From Natronomonas gomsonensis (lineage in GTDB: Archaea; Halobacteriota; Halobacteria; Halobacteriales; Haloarculaceae), in NCBI RefSeq assembly GCF_013391635.1, contig NZ_JACAWU010000002.1, positions 930,001 to 994,000 on the forward strand: DNA of 64,000 nucleotides, written 5' to 3'. The translations under genes and the position numbers were made by a program. This document shows positions 43,350 to 53,753 of the stretch, one piece after another (position 1 is the stretch's first letter; every line of letters starts with the position of its first letter). The notes beneath the pieces were generated by a model. It saw nothing but the letters and a program-made list of their open reading frames with translations. It searched no databases and had not been told where the DNA came from.

Positions 43350-43913
43350 ATGTCAACCACAAACGGAGTAGACGTAGAACAGCTCGGCCAGGCGGTCGAA
43401 ACAATCACGGAAGAACCCGAAGTCGGTCAATTCCGGTTCCGCGCGGAAACCGAATGGACCGACGGCCTGCAGTCCATCACGACGATCGACGACTTCGATC
43501 AAGCAGGCGAGCAGATTCACACCCAGGAGTTCCACATTGAAGGCGACGAACCGGAGCAGATCCTCGGCAAGCGGGCGGCACCGAATGCGGTCGAGCTATT
43601 GCTCGCAGCTCTCGGGTCGTGTCTGAGCGTCGGCTACGCGGCAAACGCCGCCGCGATGGGTATCGAACTCGACGACCTCCGATTCGAACTCGAAGGTGAC
43701 GTCGACCTCCGGGGATTCCTCGGAATCTCCGAAGACATCCGTGCGGGGTACAACGCGGTGACCTGCACTGCCTACATCGACGCGAATGCGTCAGACGAGG
43801 AACTCGCCGAACTTCAGGAAAGAGTCGAAGCCACGTCGCCGCTGTTGGACAACATCACGAACGTCGTCCCGCTCGAAACCGACGTGGTCTCTGCACGGAA
43901 GAGTGAGTTGTGA
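43350..43913 (+). CDS. OsmC/Ohr-family protein
   Basis: The 187-residue protein has EPEQILGKRAAPNAVELLLA and ALGSCLSVGYAANAAAMGIE, the central helix of OsmC proteins with its reactive Cys. Here only one Cys is obvious: the usual second Cys position lies elsewhere or is lost, so it may be a non-peroxidase OsmC. Its N-terminal 60 residues are longer than in small Ohr proteins. It follows the AhpD-like gene, suggesting a joint role. Confidence 0.85.
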   Translation: MSTTNGVDVEQLGQAVETITEEPEVGQFRFRAETEWTDGLQSITTIDDFDQAGEQIHTQEFHIEGDEPEQILGKRAAPNAVELLLAALGSCLSVGYAANAAAMGIELDDLRFELEGDVDLRGFLGISEDIRAGYNAVTCTAYIDANASDEELAELQERVEATSPLLDNITNVVPLETDVVSARKSEL

Positions 43914-44149
43914 TGTCGATGTCCGGGAGTATCCACGATACGAGTTCATCTCGAATCGAGCGACGAGCGCGTGCCAGACGTACGGCGTCGATAACATCGC
44001 GCTCAGCGCCCGCAAACGGTCGTACCACGACATACGAAACTCAGTAAGGAGACGGCGTATCGCGCAGAACAGTACTGAGAGCCGGGGCAGCCAGTGTGGC
44101 TGACATCAAATAAAAAGCGAGTCGGCTGTCGGACAGATTATCTGCCGAC

Positions 44150-45628
44150 CTATCCAAACATCTCCCGCATCATCGGATGCATCTCCATCATCTGCTCTTC
44201 GGCTATCTCCTCGTACAGTTTGTACGTGATAGAGACCGTAAGCAGCAGACCCGTTCCGGAGACCTGTCCGATGGTACCGAGCATGTTCGCCATGACCGCG
44301 AGCAGTCCCACGAGGGCACCGCCGATGACGGTGACCTGCGGGATGTACCGCTCGAGAACCTTCTCGGTGACGCCGGGCGACTGTCGGAACCCGGGAATCT
44401 GCATTCCGGAGTTCTGAATCTGTTTGGCCGTCGCATTGGGGCCCATGCCCGTCGTTTCGACCCAGAAGATGGCGAAGATGGCGCCGCCGAAGATCATGAA
44501 CGTGAGGTCGATACCCACGCGGAGCATGATTTGCCACGGCGCTGCGGTGGTCTCACCGAGCCACCACATCCAGTCTTCCGGCGTGTAAATCGGCGCGAGG
44601 TAGTAGAACAACCCGCCGATGGGTTCGGCGAAGCCGCCGGCCTGTGGCTGGGTGTAATCACCGAGCCACAGCGGCATGCCAGTCCACTGTGCGTTGAGGA
44701 TGCGACCGAGGAACTGGACGTTCGCCTGCAGGGCACGGACGAGAATCATCGGCAGGACACTCGCGTAGATGAGCTTCACGGGGAAGCGACCGCGGGCGCC
44801 CTTTACGCGGGAGTGACTCAGCGGAATCTCGACGCGGACGGATTCGGCGTAAACGACCACGCCGAAGATGAACAGCGTCGTGATGAGGCCGAGCAGTTCA
44901 CCGGGGCCGAGGAACAGGTCGAACAGCCCCGACTGAGTCAGCGGTGAGCCGATCTCGATGTCGCCGGTGACGATGCCGAACCACCGCGGGAAGAACCCGA
45001 CGTAGCCGGCACCCAGACCGCTCCAGGCGATGAAGCCACCGATGAGTCGCTGGCTCACTCCGGCGATAATGAACAGGCCGATACCGGAGCCGACCCCCCA
45101 CTTCGAGATGATCTCGTCCATGTAGAGGATGAGGAGGCCGCCGACGAAGATTTGGGCGAACATCAGCCACGCCAGTCCCGTCGTCCCGAACGGCAGCGTC
45201 GCCGCGACCTGCGGACTCGGCTGTAGGAAGCCGGCGAACACCATCGGCAACGCCGTCAGTGCCGTCATCACGACGACAAGGAGCTTCTGAAGGCCCTGAT
45301 AGATGGCCTGGTCGCGGGGGTTCTCTTCGGTGTCGAGTCCGAGGAGGTCGGCGCCACCGAGCAACTGCAGCACGATGGACGCGGTGACGATGGGACCGAT
45401 ACCGACCTGCAGTAGCGACCCCTGTGCGCCCGCAAGGATGGTTCGGAACTGCCCGAAGATGTCCGAGCTCTGCCCGAGGCCGTAGATGGCCACGTTCGTC
45501 AGGAAGAAGTACAACACGAGCACGCCCGCGGTCCAGCCGAGCTTCCGACGGAACGGTACGTGTCCCGTCGGTCGCTTCACTGCGGGCAGGCGCGTGAGTA
45601 CCGGTTCGGCGACCTCCTTCCAGCTCAT
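44150..45628 (-). CDS. secY: Preprotein translocase subunit SecY
   Basis: The 492-residue channel protein of the Sec system has about ten membrane helices. Family parts are GLQKLLVVVMTALTALPMVF, VYAESVRVEIPLSHSRVKGA and GIRQSPG-like PGFRQSPGVTEKVLERYIPQ. It moves or inserts unfolded proteins with SecE and Sec61-beta. Its start overlaps the uL15 stop by one base (TAATG), so it is the last gene of the long ribosomal operon. adk is not adjacent, unlike in other archaea. Confidence 0.95.
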   Translation of the reverse strand: MSWKEVAEPVLTRLPAVKRPTGHVPFRRKLGWTAGVLVLYFFLTNVAIYGLGQSSDIFGQFRTILAGAQGSLLQVGIGPIVTASIVLQLLGGADLLGLDTEENPRDQAIYQGLQKLLVVVMTALTALPMVFAGFLQPSPQVAATLPFGTTGLAWLMFAQIFVGGLLILYMDEIISKWGVGSGIGLFIIAGVSQRLIGGFIAWSGLGAGYVGFFPRWFGIVTGDIEIGSPLTQSGLFDLFLGPGELLGLITTLFIFGVVVYAESVRVEIPLSHSRVKGARGRFPVKLIYASVLPMILVRALQANVQFLGRILNAQWTGMPLWLGDYTQPQAGGFAEPIGGLFYYLAPIYTPEDWMWWLGETTAAPWQIMLRVGIDLTFMIFGGAIFAIFWVETTGMGPNATAKQIQNSGMQIPGFRQSPGVTEKVLERYIPQVTVIGGALVGLLAVMANMLGTIGQVSGTGLLLTVSITYKLYEEIAEEQMMEMHPMMREMFG

Positions 45629-46125
45629 TACGCTTCCTCGTTGTCCTCGTCGGTTGTATCTTTGTCGGCCTCTTCGGCGGCTTCACCGCGCTCCGAAAGG
45701 ACCGCTTCGCCGCCGGCCTCCGAGAGCGCTTCCTCGGCGCTGTCGGAGAAGGCGTCGGCGGTGACCTCCAGAGCGTTGTAGACGCGACCGGCGCCCAGCA
45801 CCTTCACCGAGTCGGCTTCGTGGCCGTCCTCGACGAGGTCCCGAGCGTCGATAGCGTAGCCGTCGCCGGACTCCTCGGCGACGCCGTCCTCGACGAGAAT
45901 CGCGATGTCCTCGTCGAGTTCACGGAGGTTGACGGTCTCGACCGTCCGGTCGGTCTTCTGGGGTCGCTTGAAGCCGGATTTGCCGAGCGGTTCGTAGTTG
46001 TGGAACTCGTGTTTGTCACGGCCCGCACGACCGCGCCCGCCTCGGTGGCCGGCGCCGCGGCGGTTCTTGTGGGTGCCGCCGCCGTGTGTGCGAGAACCGC
46101 GCTGTCGTCGTTTCTTGGATGTCAT
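45628..46125 (-). CDS. rpl15: Ribosomal protein uL15
   Basis: The 165-residue protein has the Gly/Arg-rich N-terminus (THGGGTHKNRRGAGHRGGRG) that enters the large subunit, and a globular C-terminus (VKVLGAGRVYNALEVTADAF). The C-terminal 40 residues are an acidic Glu/Asp tail typical of haloarchaeal forms. The start at [10 protein letters not shown] (46125) was chosen because the longer frame reads through uL30 in a shadow frame. Confidence 0.93.
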   Translation of the reverse strand: MTSKKRRQRGSRTHGGGTHKNRRGAGHRGGRGRAGRDKHEFHNYEPLGKSGFKRPQKTDRTVETVNLRELDEDIAILVEDGVAEESGDGYAIDARDLVEDGHEADSVKVLGAGRVYNALEVTADAFSDSAEEALSEAGGEAVLSERGEAAEEADKDTTDEDNEEA

Positions 46126-46589
46126 TATCGCATCGCCTCCAGCAGTGCGTCGATGTCTTCCGTCGAGTGGGGGCCGAGCTGGCCGCCCTCGGTCGTCGGA
46201 TGTTTGACGCCGTCGTGGCCGCCACGTGGCGGGTGCAGACGGAGCGTCGGCGAGAGCCCCTGTTCCTGGAGCGTCGTCTCCTCTGCGACGATTGCCGACG
46301 CGAGCGCGTCGACGTCGTCGTAGTCGGTGTTGTCCGCGACCCACTCGTCGTCGATGTCGGCCGCGCCCTCGGCGGGCTCGGCGCGACGGCTGACGAGCAG
46401 CGCGACGGTCTCCTCGGTGGGTTCGCCGTGGGCGACCCAGTCGTTGACCTTCGTCACCATGCCGCGGTAGGCGTCCGTCTCGGGGACGAACGTGGCGTGG
46501 TTGACGCGGTGGAGGTTGAGCATGCCGAGGGTGTCTCGGACGCTCTCGCTTTGGTTGACCTCACCGCGCAGTTGGACGATGGCCCTCAT
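46125..46589 (-). CDS. rpl30: Ribosomal protein uL30
   Basis: The 154-residue large-subunit protein is the archaeal long form. The N-terminal core is [20 protein letters not shown] and [18 protein letters not shown], and the C-terminal extension ends [19 protein letters not shown]. Its end touches the uL15 start and its start overlaps uS5 by four bases. Confidence 0.93.
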   Translation of the reverse strand: MRAIVQLRGEVNQSESVRDTLGMLNLHRVNHATFVPETDAYRGMVTKVNDWVAHGEPTEETVALLVSRRAEPAEGAADIDDEWVADNTDYDDVDALASAIVAEETTLQEQGLSPTLRLHPPRGGHDGVKHPTTEGGQLGPHSTEDIDALLEAMR

Positions 46590-47218
46590 TCGACCACCTC
46601 ACGCTTCTCGAGGGTGCGCTCGGGGACGCGGGCCTCTGCGGTCGCACGAAGGGCGTTGAACGTCGCCTTCGCGAAGTTGACCGTCGTTCGGGTGTTCCCG
46701 CTGGAGCGCGTCCAGATGTCCTCGATACCCGCGAGTTCGAGGACGTGCCGGACGGTCTCTCCGCCCGCCAGCCCCAGCCCACGCGGGGCGGGCTGTAGTT
46801 CGACCTCGACGGAGCCGGCTTTGCCGGTCGTCCGCAGCGCGACGGTGTGGGGGCGGCCGCAGCCACACTCCCAGGACCCACAGCCACGCGAGACGTCGAT
46901 GATGTTCAGTTTGGCCACGTTGATAGCCTTCTGAATCGCGCCACCGACCTGGTCGTCTCGACCTTGCGCGTAGCCGACGAAGCCGTCGCGGTTGCCCACG
47001 ACGACGACACAGCGGAACTTCACGCGTCGGCCGGAGTCGGTCATCCGCTGGACCATGTTGATGTCCAGGACCTCGTCGTCCAGTCCGGGGAGGAGTTGGT
47101 CGACGATCTCCGGTTCCTTCAGCGGAAGCCCCGACTGCAGGGCGTCACGCATCGAGGTGATCTCGTCCTCTGCTACCTTGCGTCCGAGCCGCGTACGCGG
47201 CTCCCATCCGTTACTCAT
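46586..47218 (-). CDS. rps5: Ribosomal protein uS5
   Basis: The 210-residue small-subunit protein is involved in decoding accuracy. The S5 domain signature is [20 protein letters not shown]; the C-terminal fold includes [20 protein letters not shown]. It overlaps uL30 and uL18 by four bases each, suggesting translational coupling. Confidence 0.95.
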   Translation of the reverse strand: MSNGWEPRTRLGRKVAEDEITSMRDALQSGLPLKEPEIVDQLLPGLDDEVLDINMVQRMTDSGRRVKFRCVVVVGNRDGFVGYAQGRDDQVGGAIQKAINVAKLNIIDVSRGCGSWECGCGRPHTVALRTTGKAGSVEVELQPAPRGLGLAGGETVRHVLELAGIEDIWTRSSGNTRTTVNFAKATFNALRATAEARVPERTLEKREVVE

Positions 47219-47766
47219 AGTTCATCCTCCAGGCGCTCTCGCACCTCGTCGAAGTGGTCCGGAAGCTCCGTCGCATCGAAGTCGCCGCTGTAGAGGCCGT
47301 CCTCTTGTTCGGCGTATTCCGCGATGTGGGTTCCGCGGGTGCGCTGCCAGTCAGCGAACACCTCGTCGTTGTGCGGAATCTCCAGACCTGCGTCGATTGC
47401 ACCTTCCTGTACTGCGAACGCCTTGTTGCCGGGGGTCGCCGTGTTGAGCCCGATGTCGAGAACTGCCTCTTCGAGGCCGGCCTCGACGGCACGTTTGCCG
47501 GCCAGAAAGCCGGTCAGATACGCCGCGGGCAGGTTGCCCGTCGGCGCCTCCCAGCCGAACTCTTCGAGGTCGGCCGAGGAAGCGCTCGCAAGCGTTTCGT
47601 CACCGTTCGTGCCGGTCACGACCAGCTGCGCCCTGGTTTGGTTGTTGCTCTTGCGAGCAACGAGCCGTGGCTTGCCGGATTTCAGCAGGCGCAACCTCTG
47701 GTGGTAGTTCGTTCGGGCCTCGCGGCGACGCCGCATCGGCACCTTGTATCTTGGTCCCGTTGCCAT
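47215..47766 (-). CDS. rpl18: Ribosomal protein uL18
   Basis: The 183-residue 5S rRNA-binding protein has [20 protein letters not shown] and [20 protein letters not shown]. The archaeal form is longer than bacterial uL18. It starts next to the eL19 stop and overlaps uS5 by four bases. Confidence 0.95.
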   Translation of the reverse strand: MATGPRYKVPMRRRREARTNYHQRLRLLKSGKPRLVARKSNNQTRAQLVVTGTNGDETLASASSADLEEFGWEAPTGNLPAAYLTGFLAGKRAVEAGLEEAVLDIGLNTATPGNKAFAVQEGAIDAGLEIPHNDEVFADWQRTRGTHIAEYAEQEDGLYSGDFDATELPDHFDEVRERLEDEL

Positions 47767-48215
47767 CAGATTTCACCGTAGTTGTCGTCGATGTACCGTC
47801 GCAGGTCCGCGACGCTGTCGAACTCGCCACCGCTGGCTTGGTCGTACAGCTCGCGGTACTGCGAGCGGTCGATTTCGCCGTCATCGCGCAGGTCGCGGAG
47901 TTCGCGACGCTGAGCGCGGATGCGGCTCGTCCAATCCTCCTTCTTGTTCTGTCGTGCTCCGGCCTTCCCCTTCCGGGAACCGTGTCCCTTCTGGTGACCG
48001 TAGGAGCGCTTCTTCGCCCGTTCGCGAGCCTTGCCACGGGAGTTGCCCTTGGCCTCGGTCGCGGAGATGACGCCGGTGTCGACGAGCTCTCGGATGTCGT
48101 CGCGCGTGATGGCGTCGGCGATTTCGCCCTGTGCGTCGGGGTCGAACTTGACGCGGTTCTTCCCGACGCCGAGCACGTCCGCTGCCAGTCGCTTCTGTGC
48201 TTTCAGGTCAGTCAT
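47766..48215 (-). CDS. rpl19e: Ribosomal protein eL19
   Basis: The 149-residue archaeal/eukaryotic large-subunit protein starts [20 protein letters not shown], then [20 protein letters not shown], a basic helix-rich core. The start at 48215 was chosen because the longer frame is a basic shadow of eL32. It overlaps eL32 by four bases. Confidence 0.93.
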   Translation of the reverse strand: MTDLKAQKRLAADVLGVGKNRVKFDPDAQGEIADAITRDDIRELVDTGVISATEAKGNSRGKARERAKKRSYGHQKGHGSRKGKAGARQNKKEDWTSRIRAQRRELRDLRDDGEIDRSQYRELYDQASGGEFDSVADLRRYIDDNYGEI

Positions 48216-48925
48216 TCCTCTACCTCCACTTCGATGTAGGTCGGGTTGAGCACGCGGATGCCCTCCTCCTCGGCGACCTCTTCGATACGCTCGCGCTTGC
48301 GAGCGCCGACGGTCGAGCCGATTCGGGCGGCCTCCGTGTCCCCGTCGATACCGTCGAGGTCGTCGACGTTCTCGACGCGAACCTCCTCGAAGCCGCTGGG
48401 GTGCTTGCCGCGCACCGCCTTCGGCGTCCGGTAGCCGGCCTCGACTTTCGGGCCCTTGCCCTTGATGCCGCGGCGCTGCTTCGAGAGCCCACCGCGGGGC
48501 TTGCGCCACGAGGTCGGCGTCCGCTTTTTCTTGTGGTAGTCCTGCCGATTGAACTGCGGTTTGCCGACGCGCTGGCGCTGTTTGAGAAGCCGCTCCTCGT
48601 TGTCGCTCAACTCGGGGGTCTTCTCGGCCAGTCCGCGGGGCTGCAGTTCCGTCTCGACGTCCTCGTCGGGCGTCTCCTCGGCTTCCTCCGGCTCGTCCTC
48701 TTCGACTTCGGCTTCGGTGTCCTCGGAGACTTCGAGGCCGCCGACGTCGGCTTTGATACGCGCCGCGAGGGCGTTACCGATACCCTCGACCTCCGCGAGT
48801 TCATCCTGTGAACGTTCGCGGACGTCGTCGACGGTCTCGATGCCGGCCTCTTGCAGTGCTTCGGCCTTCGAGGGACCGACGCCGCTGATGTCGGTCAGTG
48901 CTTCGTATTCTTCGTCGTCAGCCAT
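48212..48925 (-). CDS. rpl32e: Ribosomal protein eL32 with N-terminal HhH extension
   Basis: The 237-residue protein has its first ~60 residues as a helix-hairpin-helix pair ([19 protein letters not shown] and [16 protein letters not shown]). An acidic linker follows, then the conserved eL32 core ([39 protein letters not shown]). Such an extension occurs in haloarchaea; its role is unknown. It abuts uL6. Confidence 0.92.
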   Translation of the reverse strand: MADDEEYEALTDISGVGPSKAEALQEAGIETVDDVRERSQDELAEVEGIGNALAARIKADVGGLEVSEDTEAEVEEDEPEEAEETPDEDVETELQPRGLAEKTPELSDNEERLLKQRQRVGKPQFNRQDYHKKKRTPTSWRKPRGGLSKQRRGIKGKGPKVEAGYRTPKAVRGKHPSGFEEVRVENVDDLDGIDGDTEAARIGSTVGARKRERIEEVAEEEGIRVLNPTYIEVEVEE

Positions 48926-49458
48926 CAGACCTCACCTCGTTCGGGCGTCTGTGTGATGTAGACGCCGTCCTGGAAGACGCGGGTGTCCTTGTCGGGAACC
49001 CGGGTCAGCTGTTCGATGTCGGCCGCCGTCTGGCCGACGTCTTCGATACTCGGGCCCGTGATGGTCAGTTCCTCGCCGTCGACCGAGACCTCGGTGTCGC
49101 CGCGGACGGGCGTCCGTCGCGGCGCCTTCTCGCCGAGGAAGTTCTCGATGACGACCTCTCCGTCTTGGACGGAGACCTGCATGGGGAAGTGAGAGTAGAA
49201 CACTTCCATGTTGTACTCCCAGCCCTCGGTCACGCCGTGAATCATGTTCGTGACGTGGCTCTGGAAGGTGCCGACCGTGGCACGGGCTTTCGCGTTCTCG
49301 TCGTCGGTCTCGACGACGACCGAACCGTCCTCGACGGACACCGTCACGTCGGGGTACCAGAGGCGTCGCGTGACGCTCCCGTTGTCCCCTTCGACGGTGA
49401 TGTCGAAGTGGTCCATCGTCGCCGTGACCTCGTCCGGAATGTCGATTTCCTTTCGCAT
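48925..49458 (-). CDS. rpl6: Ribosomal protein uL6
   Basis: The 177-residue large-subunit protein near the factor-binding site has [20 protein letters not shown] and [20 protein letters not shown], the two L6 domains. Its start is two bases from the uS8 end and its end abuts eL32. Confidence 0.94.
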   Translation of the reverse strand: MRKEIDIPDEVTATMDHFDITVEGDNGSVTRRLWYPDVTVSVEDGSVVVETDDENAKARATVGTFQSHVTNMIHGVTEGWEYNMEVFYSHFPMQVSVQDGEVVIENFLGEKAPRRTPVRGDTEVSVDGEELTITGPSIEDVGQTAADIEQLTRVPDKDTRVFQDGVYITQTPERGEV

Positions 49459-49460
49459 GG

Positions 49461-49853
49461 TCAGTAGACGTACGCGATCACTTGGCCACCGATACCCTGT
49501 TCGCGGGCCTCGTAGTGGCTCATCACGCCGTGGCTGGTCGTGACGACGAGCGTCCCGTAGTCACGGGCGGGGAGGAACCGCTTCTCCCACTTCTCGAAGT
49601 CGTCTGCGCCCGCCGAATAGCGGGGCTTGACCGCGCCACACTCGTTGATCGCTCCTTTCAGTTCGACCTCGAATCGACCGGCTTTCCCGTCGTCGACGAA
49701 CTGGAATCCGTCGACGTACCCGCGGTCGTAAAAGACCTCGAGTACGGAGCCGATTTCGTTCGAGGCGGGCTGTATCGTCTGCTCTAGGTGGCCGACGCTC
49801 TCGGCGTTGTCGAGTCCCGACAGCGCGCTGGCCAGTGGGTCGTTGTCCGCCAT
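49461..49853 (-). CDS. rps8: Ribosomal protein uS8
   Basis: The 130-residue small-subunit assembly protein starts MADNDPLASALSGLDNAESV (49853). Conserved are GYVDGFQFVDDGKAGRFEVE and TTSHGVMSHYEAREQGIGGQ. The longer open frame includes uS14 shadow sequence and was rejected. Confidence 0.95.
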   Translation of the reverse strand: MADNDPLASALSGLDNAESVGHLEQTIQPASNEIGSVLEVFYDRGYVDGFQFVDDGKAGRFEVELKGAINECGAVKPRYSAGADDFEKWEKRFLPARDYGTLVVTTSHGVMSHYEAREQGIGGQVIAYVY

Positions 49854-49855
49854 TG

Positions 49856-50029
49856 TTAGCTGTACTTCTTGAAGCCCATGCCACGGGCGACTTCGCGGAA
49901 GCACTGTCGGCACAGCCAGATGTCGTACTTGCCGACGAGTCCTTGCTCGCGCCCGCAGCGCTGGCATGCTTCGAGCTGGCCCGTTCGCTTTGCGGCCTGC
50001 TCGCCTGTCTCTTGTTCGGATTCGCTCAT
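49856..50029 (-). CDS. rps14: Ribosomal protein uS14 (zinc form)
   Basis: The 57-residue protein was found by direct translation. [20 protein letters not shown] and [16 protein letters not shown] give the four-Cys zinc site of archaeal uS14. The start [17 protein letters not shown] overlaps the uL5 end by four bases, and the stop lies two bases before uS8. The position in the operon confirms it. Confidence 0.95.
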   Translation of the reverse strand: MSESEQETGEQAAKRTGQLEACQRCGREQGLVGKYDIWLCRQCFREVARGMGFKKYS

Positions 50030-50556
50030 TCGGTCACCTCCACGTCGTAGTTCGCTTCGAGGAACGCGATGGCGTCCTCGGCGGTCAGTCGGTGGTTCGA
50101 CGGAATCGGCTGGGACACCTTGTCGCGCTTCGTCACGCGGTAGCCCGGCCGGACGAGGTTGACCGTCACGTCGAGACCAAAGATCCCGATGGTCGGGTCG
50201 TACTCCTGGCTCGGGAAGTCGGTGTGCTCCTCGATGCCAAAGCTGAAGTTGCCGGTCTCGTCGAACTGCTTCGCCGAGATGTCGGCGATCTCCAGCGCCG
50301 TCTCGAGGAACGCTTCCGCGGCGTCGCCGCGGAGCGTGACCTTCGCACCGATCGGATCGCCCTCGCGGACGTTGAAGTCCTGAATGGTGCGTTTCGCCGT
50401 CGTTCGAACCGGCTGCTGTTCCGTGATTTCGCCGAGAATGCTCTCGGCGGTCGCGAGCGGCTCACCGCCTTCGCCGACGCCCATGTGGGCGACGACCTTC
50501 TCGACGGTCGGTTCGCGCATCTCGTGGAACTCCGAGTCGGCTGATTCCGAGCTCAT
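50026..50556 (-). CDS. rpl5: Ribosomal protein uL5
   Basis: The 176-residue 5S rRNA-binding protein has [20 protein letters not shown] and [20 protein letters not shown]. It overlaps uS14 and eS4 by four bases each. Confidence 0.95.
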   Translation of the reverse strand: MSSESADSEFHEMREPTVEKVVAHMGVGEGGEPLATAESILGEITEQQPVRTTAKRTIQDFNVREGDPIGAKVTLRGDAAEAFLETALEIADISAKQFDETGNFSFGIEEHTDFPSQEYDPTIGIFGLDVTVNLVRPGYRVTKRDKVSQPIPSNHRLTAEDAIAFLEANYDVEVTE

Positions 50557-51260
50557 TCGTCGTCACCTCCGTCCGTGAAGTTCTCGTCGATGACGACGAC
50601 GTACTCCTCGACCGTCTCGAAGCGGTCGTCGTCGCCCTCGATGAGGACGTTGTTCGCCGAGGAACCGGGCGTGACCTGAATCTCGTCGATGGTCCCGATT
50701 CGACCGGCGTGTGCGCCACGAACGGCCGTCACGAGGGCGCCCTCCTCGTAGGTGAAGTGGGCGACGACCTCGCCGTCGTCGTTGGAGACGACGATGGAGT
50801 CGTTCGTGTCGTACTCGGCTGCGTCGTCGACGAGCAGCGTCTGGCCGTCGTGCAGCGTCAACTGCGTGTCGCCGCCAGTAATCTGCGTCTTGCCGATGAT
50901 TTTGCCGAGTTTCGAGCCCGCGGAATCCTCGTCGATGGGCGTCAGCGAGAGCCGACCACCCTCGTCGGGGAACACGCGGTAGTACTCCTCACGTTCGACG
51001 AACGCGAGGATGTCGAACATTCCGATCGGTCGGCGCTCGTCGGAGACGGCCTTCCCGTTGATGAGAACGCTGTCCTGTTCGAGCGCGTAGCGGGCTTCCT
51101 TCTTCGAGTCGACGTAGCCAAGCACGTCACGCAGGACGATGAGGAGCGGAACCCCTTCCTCGCCGTGCGGACCCGCGGCGGCCTTCGTCGTGTAGGTCTC
51201 TTCTTTCCGCTCGACCGGCCACGACTTCGGAACCGAGAGTCGTTTCTGGTGTTTCGTCAT
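50553..51260 (-). CDS. rps4e: Ribosomal protein eS4
   Basis: The 235-residue archaeal/eukaryotic small-subunit protein starts [20 protein letters not shown]. An S4-like RNA-binding segment is [20 protein letters not shown], and the C-terminal KOW-like part is [20 protein letters not shown]. It overlaps uL24 and uL5 by four bases. Confidence 0.95.
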   Translation of the reverse strand: MTKHQKRLSVPKSWPVERKEETYTTKAAAGPHGEEGVPLLIVLRDVLGYVDSKKEARYALEQDSVLINGKAVSDERRPIGMFDILAFVEREEYYRVFPDEGGRLSLTPIDEDSAGSKLGKIIGKTQITGGDTQLTLHDGQTLLVDDAAEYDTNDSIVVSNDDGEVVAHFTYEEGALVTAVRGAHAGRIGTIDEIQVTPGSSANNVLIEGDDDRFETVEEYVVVIDENFTDGGDDE

Positions 51261-51613
51261 TCGTTATCCTCCTCCAGTCGCGCCTCGCGCACGTCGTCGG
51301 AGAGGTCCAGGTCGGTCACCTGAACGTTGCTGGCTTCGAGCGGACGGGGAACCTCCTCGCCGTCCGCCGTCTCCTGAGTCACGTCCTCGACGTGGATGAC
51401 GGCCGCACGAAGGTCGACGTCGATGACCTCACCGGCATCGCCGGCGAAGTCGCCGCGCTGGACCTCCACGGTGTCGCCCACGTTGACGCGGACGCTCCGC
51501 TGGCCGTACTCCTCGCGGAGTTCCGGCGAGAGCGGCGCACGAACCTGCTTCTGCTTTTCGTGCAGCGGGGCGCGCTCCTGTCGATTGCGCTGTTTGGTTG
51601 GTTGTCGTGTCAT
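51257..51613 (-). CDS. rpl24: Ribosomal protein uL24
   Basis: The 118-residue protein has [40 protein letters not shown] (KOW motif) and a basic N-terminal tail. It starts the 50S assembly. It overlaps uL14 and eS4 by four bases. Confidence 0.94.
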   Translation of the reverse strand: MTRQPTKQRNRQERAPLHEKQKQVRAPLSPELREEYGQRSVRVNVGDTVEVQRGDFAGDAGEVIDVDLRAAVIHVEDVTQETADGEEVPRPLEASNVQVTDLDLSDDVREARLEEDNE

Positions 51614-52008
51614 ACTATCATCGTCGCCGTGCTGGCGATGCTCCCGAACCGCTCTGCGACTTCACGAGCGATGGGACCCTTGAGTTCGGTCCCGCGGGGC
51701 TCTTCGTTCTCGTCGATGATGACGGCCGCGTTGTCCTCGAATTTGAGGCGCGTGCCGTCCGGACGGCGGACCGGCTTGCGCTGGCGGATGATGACCGCTT
51801 CCAGCACCTGCCGCCGCATCTCCGGCGTCCCTTTCGTGACCGAGACGGTCACCTTGTCACCGAGACCCGCCTTCGGGTGTCGGTTCTTCGTCCCCGAGTA
51901 GCCGGAGACCGAGATGACCTTCAGCTCTCGGGCGCCCGTGTTGTCGGCACAGGTGATGAGCGAGCCCTTCTCGAGCCCCTGGGTGACGTCGGCGTTCAGC
52001 GCCTCCAT
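51610..52008 (-). CDS. rpl14: Ribosomal protein uL14
   Basis: The 132-residue large-subunit protein is at the subunit interface. The start is [20 protein letters not shown] (52008), overlapping uS17 by one base. Conserved are [15 protein letters not shown] and [20 protein letters not shown]. Confidence 0.95.
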   Translation of the reverse strand: MEALNADVTQGLEKGSLITCADNTGARELKVISVSGYSGTKNRHPKAGLGDKVTVSVTKGTPEMRRQVLEAVIIRQRKPVRRPDGTRLKFEDNAAVIIDENEEPRGTELKGPIAREVAERFGSIASTATMIV

Positions 52009-52352
52009 CACTCCTCACCTCCCGCGACTTCGACAACGACGTGGCTCTTCGTCTTCGAGAGCGGTCGCGTCTCTGCAATCTTTACTTCATCGCCGACCGA
52101 GAGCGGCTCCAGTACCTCCGGCACGTGGGCCGGAATACGCGACCGCCGCTTCATGTAGCGGTCGTACTTGGGTACCTTCACGTCGTACTCTCGCTCGACG
52201 ACGACGGTACGTTCCATGTCTGTCGAGACGACCGTCCCCTCGATGACCTGCCCGCGGACGGGCAACTCACCGAAGAACGGACACGTCTCGTAGTCGTACT
52301 CCTCCGGATTATCCGGTTCCGGAGGCTGAGTTACGTCGAGTCCTATTGCCAT
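52008..52352 (-). CDS. rps17: Ribosomal protein uS17
   Basis: The 114-residue small-subunit protein is the archaeal form with an N-terminal extension ([20 protein letters not shown]). The OB-fold core is [20 protein letters not shown] and [20 protein letters not shown]. It overlaps the rnp1 end by ten bases. Confidence 0.95.
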   Translation of the reverse strand: MAIGLDVTQPPEPDNPEEYDYETCPFFGELPVRGQVIEGTVVSTDMERTVVVEREYDVKVPKYDRYMKRRSRIPAHVPEVLEPLSVGDEVKIAETRPLSKTKSHVVVEVAGGEE

Positions 52353-52621
52353 AGTGAACCTCCAATCTGCTCGGTGCGTCGGGCGGGGCGAGCGACGAGC
52401 CGTTCGCCGTCGACCACCACGTCGGTGGAGTCGACGGTGAACCGGAAGGTCGCCGCGGCCTTCGGCACCTGTTTGACCCCGTCGCTCGTCGCCACGAGCA
52501 GCGTGTTCGTCGTCTCGTCGACGACGCGCCCGGCTATCCCGACGAGGTCGGGGTTGGGCGAATCGGTGACCTCGACATCGAGGCCGGCGAGTTCGTGACG
52601 GACGAGCGACTTCGGGGTCAT
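52343..52621 (-). CDS. rnp1: Ribonuclease P protein subunit Rnp1 (Rpp29/Pop4)
   Basis: The 92-residue Sm-like protein has [20 protein letters not shown] and [20 protein letters not shown]. It is one of the proteins that help the RNase P RNA cut tRNA precursors. Its place between uL29 and uS17 is typical for archaea. Confidence 0.93.
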   Translation of the reverse strand: MTPKSLVRHELAGLDVEVTDSPNPDLVGIAGRVVDETTNTLLVATSDGVKQVPKAAATFRFTVDSTDVVVDGERLVARPARRTEQIGGSLWQ

Positions 52622-52827
52622 TCGTCGAAGTCGCCCTCCTCGCGCTGAACCGTCTTCATGCGCGCGATGGTTCGTTTGAGTTCGCCGATGCGACCCGGGT
52701 TCTCCGGGGCACCACCGGCGGCGAGGACGGCCTTCTCGTTGAGCAGCTCGGTTTCGAGCTGCTCGAGCTCCGTCTCGCGCTCGGCGGGCGTCATGTCGCG
52801 GATTTCGTCGACGTGTAGGATGGCCAT
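52618..52827 (-). CDS. rpl29: Ribosomal protein uL29
   Basis: The 69-residue two-helix protein at the tunnel exit has [20 protein letters not shown] and [20 protein letters not shown]. It overlaps rnp1 by four bases and shares one base with uS3. Confidence 0.94.
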   Translation of the reverse strand: MAILHVDEIRDMTPAERETELEQLETELLNEKAVLAAGGAPENPGRIGELKRTIARMKTVQREEGDFDE

Positions 52828-53753
52828 TATTCCTCAGCCTCCTCGTCTTCGTCTTCGTCCGCTTCCGCTTCCATCTCCTCGACGAGGTCGGCCGCTTCGG
52901 CCTCGATATCCTCGTCGAGTGCTTCCGGTTCGTCTTCCTCGGCGGAGTCCGGCGGCGACGTCGGCGATGCGCCTTCCTCGCTGTCGACCTCCTCGTCGAT
53001 GATCTCCTCTTCGATGTCGTCGGGGACCTCCGTCTCCGTCGCCTCCTCGGCGACTTCCTCGGGGTCGGCGCCGACGGATTCGGCGTCGGCGTCCTCGGGC
53101 TCTTCGAGGAGGTCCTCGATTTCGCCCTCCGGCTCTTCGACGAAGTCCTCGACCTCGACGTCCTCGTAGACCTCGAAGTCGTCGGGGAGTTCCGCGTTCG
53201 GCGGGATGATCTTCACACGTACGCCGATGGTGCCGAGTTTCATGACCGCGACGCCGACGCCGCTGTCGACGATGGTCTCGGCGGGTTCGCCGTTGTGCTT
53301 GATGTAGCCACGGTTGAACTTCTCCACGCGCGAGCGTGCACCCGTGACCTTCCCGCTCAGGACGATTTCGGCGCCGAGGGCGCCGGAATCCATGATGCGG
53401 TCGATGGTCGTGTGACCGGCCTTCCGGAAGTACCAACCCCGCTCGAGGGCGTTGGCGAGTCGGTCGGCGACGATCTGGGCGTTGAGGTCCGGTTCGTCGA
53501 CCTCCTGAACGTCGATCTGGGGGTCTTCGAGGTTGAACCGCTCCTCCAGTTCAGTGGTGATCTTCCGGATGTTCTTCCCGCCTTTGCCGATGACCATACC
53601 GGGCTTTTCGGCCTTGAGCACGATCTGGGTGCCCATCGGCGTCTTCGCGACGTCCATCCCGCCGTAGCCGGCACGGGAGAGTTCGTCCGAGAAGAACTCG
53701 TCAATCTGGGTTCGCTGAAGCCCGTTTTCGATGAATTGATGTTCGTCTGCCAT
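52827..53753 (-). CDS. rps3: Ribosomal protein uS3 with acidic C-terminal tail
   Basis: The 308-residue protein starts [20 protein letters not shown] (53753). A KH domain has [20 protein letters not shown]. After residue ~205 the protein continues as a 100-residue, nearly pure Glu/Asp/Ala tail, much longer than in bacteria. The core forms the mRNA entry. The tail is common in halophiles and is probably disordered. Confidence 0.95.
   Translation of the reverse strand: MADEHQFIENGLQRTQIDEFFSDELSRAGYGGMDVAKTPMGTQIVLKAEKPGMVIGKGGKNIRKITTELEERFNLEDPQIDVQEVDEPDLNAQIVADRLANALERGWYFRKAGHTTIDRIMDSGALGAEIVLSGKVTGARSRVEKFNRGYIKHNGEPAETIVDSGVGVAVMKLGTIGVRVKIIPPNAELPDDFEVYEDVEVEDFVEEPEGEIEDLLEEPEDADAESVGADPEEVAEEATETEVPDDIEEEIIDEEVDSEEGASPTSPPDSAEEDEPEALDEDIEAEAADLVEEMEAEADEDEDEEAEE

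Noticed and set aside
43791-44033. 80-codon minus-strand frame beginning MSWYDRLRALSAML
   Set aside because: Half of it is antisense to OsmC, and there is no promoter or family match.
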